From Pteria penguin (taxonomy: Eukaryota > Mollusca > Bivalvia > Pterioida > Pteriidae): a stretch of DNA of 64,000 bases. The stretch lies in the NCBI GenBank assembly GCA_035048485.1, contig CM068590.1, positions 18,402,774-18,466,773 on the forward strand, in the 5' to 3' direction. Shown here piece by piece: positions 62,018 through 64,000 of this stretch. Below the pieces are notes generated by a model. That model was not told the origin of the DNA. It ran no database searches and saw only the letters and a program-made list of their open reading frames with translations. Positions within the stretch are counted from its first letter, which is position 1. Each line of letters starts with the position of its first letter. The position numbers were made by a program, and so were the translations under genes.

Positions 62018-63965
62018 CCTAATGAATAAATTTGTCTCATACAAAACTTTAGCTCAGTGGTTTAAATATTGATAAAGGTTGCTGTATGAAGCGGAAGCGG
62101 ATCCCCTGAACAAGATATATTTTCCGTTTCACATCACTTAACATTAGGGAAGTAAATAAATCGATTTTAAAGGAAAGTTTAGTTAAAAGTAAAGTGCTAC
62201 GATACCGAGCGGTCAATAAGAACATCCATTATACTAGACAATAGAGAGATATAGGTTATCGCGTATCCCTGGAAGAACCATAGGTGCCACTTAGGAATTT
62301 GCATCCCCTGCTGACCGGTCACATCACGTGATGCCATAAGATTACTTGAGCTAGTATACCCCGTAGTCACATGAGGTGGTAACGGTATGACCGTAGTCAT
62401 AAGCGGTAAAAGTCATGATAGGTAGAAATATGTGGTCTTGTTTTATCAATCGAATTCAAAAATTTTCAAGATGGCAGGCATATTCGATTAACAATAAAAC
62501 ATTAATACCAGAATTAAATTGTTGCACCATACTGGCATACATGTAAGTGTGTTTGGTGTCATGGAAGGTCTTTCCTATAGTTTCATCAAAACAGCTACTC
62601 AAATACGGAAGGACATTAAACAAGATGGTTAGAACGGCAGTCACTTTAAAAGATACTAAGCTATTTATTATAAACAACGTGTTGATTAGTTATAACAAAC
62701 TCACATAACATTCCAGTGTTAATAGGTCTTGAACCACTGAAAACATATGATAGACAAGGTGTTGGGGAGTGGTGAACGTCTCCTGCTATGCACTTGTCGT
62801 GATAGCCTATTAATTTTTTTGTCTCTCATAATGTTTGAGGTATAGGAACTAATGGTATTCAGATAGAAAATAAGTATTCTGATTTAATTGAACAACATCG
62901 GTGTAAAATATTAACGTTTCTTTCTTTATCAAGGTAGCTGATTTTTTAAAAATTGATACCCCATGGCTAAAGCGCCTTATTTTTAGGCATATTATATTAC
63001 CCATTGGAGAAGAAACTGAGAAAATGGAAAGCATTGTGTAATTTGTTTATTCGGCCAATGTGTGTGTGTTTCATTTTTAAAATATACAAATTTTCAAGTG
63101 TTGTCTACTTTAAATGAGTGTATTTAGAATTGATAACAGTGCACAGAATTACCTCAAAATAATTTATGATATTATCTTTGAACACATCAATAAAGACTTG
63201 CATAACAGAGCAATTCTGATCGTATATAACTCTTTACATAATATGAGAACAAAAATATTATACCTGTCCCGTGATTGAATGTTTTGTCAAAATTTGGAGT
63301 TGTAAGATTAAGATACAAATTTTGATTTCTAAAATAGATTATATCCAATATGTCTGACTTGTTTACATAACAGTCAGTGCAAGTTTGATCCATTGACACA
63401 TTTGCTTTGCTTTAAACCGACTTCTTCATTTAGTAGCTTAACCAATGAACAAGAAATTTTTTTATTTCTTGCATTACTTGAAGAGAAAACAAAAGAAATC
63501 TGACCATATTGTATGACACAAATAACCAAGGACATGCACACAAAACATGATAAAAGTAAAATAAACACAGAAAACATCATAAAAAATATCATTGAAGTGC
63601 AAATTGATTAAGCTTAAGTGTGTACTCTTTCATACAATATCACGGTTAAACTGCTCACATATTTCTGGAGGATAAATAAGGCAATGTCTATATTTACATC
63701 TTAAAATCGTTTTGTATGTCAATATTATCTGTTCATTCCGTACTGCTCTACAATGTATGTATTGATGTTCTTACACAGCGAATATGTGACTGATAAGAAA
63801 AAAAAAGAATATATGCTTCCGTATAAAGATTTCAATACATTCGTCACTTCTGATACACTTACATTAGAGAATTATAAGACAAAGAAAAAAATCACGAGTT
63901 AGTTTTGTACCACCATCTTATTTGCATTAGTTTAATTGCAGGAATATTCAACTTGTATGGTAAGA
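62018..63965. other. Region upstream of the receptor gene
   Basis: Probably contains the receptor promoter. Family C-like fragments occur at 62262-62335 and 62755-62805, and a family D fragment at 63480-63600 (AAAGAAATCTGACC, AAGGACATGCACACAAAAC). No gene recognised. Confidence 0.5.
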
Positions 63966-64000
63966 GCAACCACAACTAATGGTATCGCGCTGGACTCTTG
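63966..64000 (+). mobile_element. Family-A SINE head, cut by the window edge
   Basis: AATGGTATCGCGCTGGACTC matches the A-box side of the SINE at 17021. Confidence 0.6.

Overview
The window is eukaryotic genomic DNA. It is AT-rich, its protein-coding exons are small and separated by long introns with canonical GT/AG junctions, and it is dense in tRNA-derived SINEs, MITE-like inverted repeats and minisatellites. The gene content (a cadherin, the metazoan NMD factor SMG9, and a single-pass receptor) together with the repeat style points to an animal, most likely a bivalve mollusc. The phylum is my inference from the repeats, not something proved by the sequence.

Three multi-exon genes can be assembled with consistent splice phases. 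(1) Positions 23204 down to 1859, minus strand: the 5' part (829 residues) of a secreted or membrane cadherin with signal peptide, a long N-terminal region ending in a furin-like RRVRR site, and five cadherin repeats plus the start of a sixth. The gene continues off the left edge. (2) Positions 24883 to 40693, plus strand: a complete 13-exon SMG9 gene (485 residues), head-to-head with the cadherin across 1.7 kb. (3) Positions 62017 down to 46649, minus strand: a complete six-exon gene for a 304-residue type I membrane protein. It has a short cysteine-containing ectodomain with weak C-type-lectin resemblance and a cytoplasmic tail with several YxxL/I motifs, including one ITAM-type pair. I do not recognise it as a named family.

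The most unusual structures lie at splice sites. The end of the last visible cadherin exon, together with its 5' splice site, is amplified into a 64-bp minisatellite of 19 units (one exonic, 18 intronic). In SMG9, intron end plus exon start are tandemly duplicated by 75 bp, creating an upstream decoy acceptor that would lead to an in-frame stop. In the receptor gene, one small exon is squeezed between a 2.85-kb 52-bp minisatellite and a trinucleotide array, and the next intron holds a 58-bp minisatellite.

Mobile elements explain much of the rest: two SINE families (one copy with a clear 13-bp target duplication nested in an older repeat), a hAT-like element with 8-bp target duplication, two pogo/Tigger-like elements with CAGT termini, several fold-back MITEs, and two reverse-transcriptase relics. 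The 40.7-46.6 kb interval between SMG9 and the receptor contains tandem and dispersed repeats and no gene that I can see.
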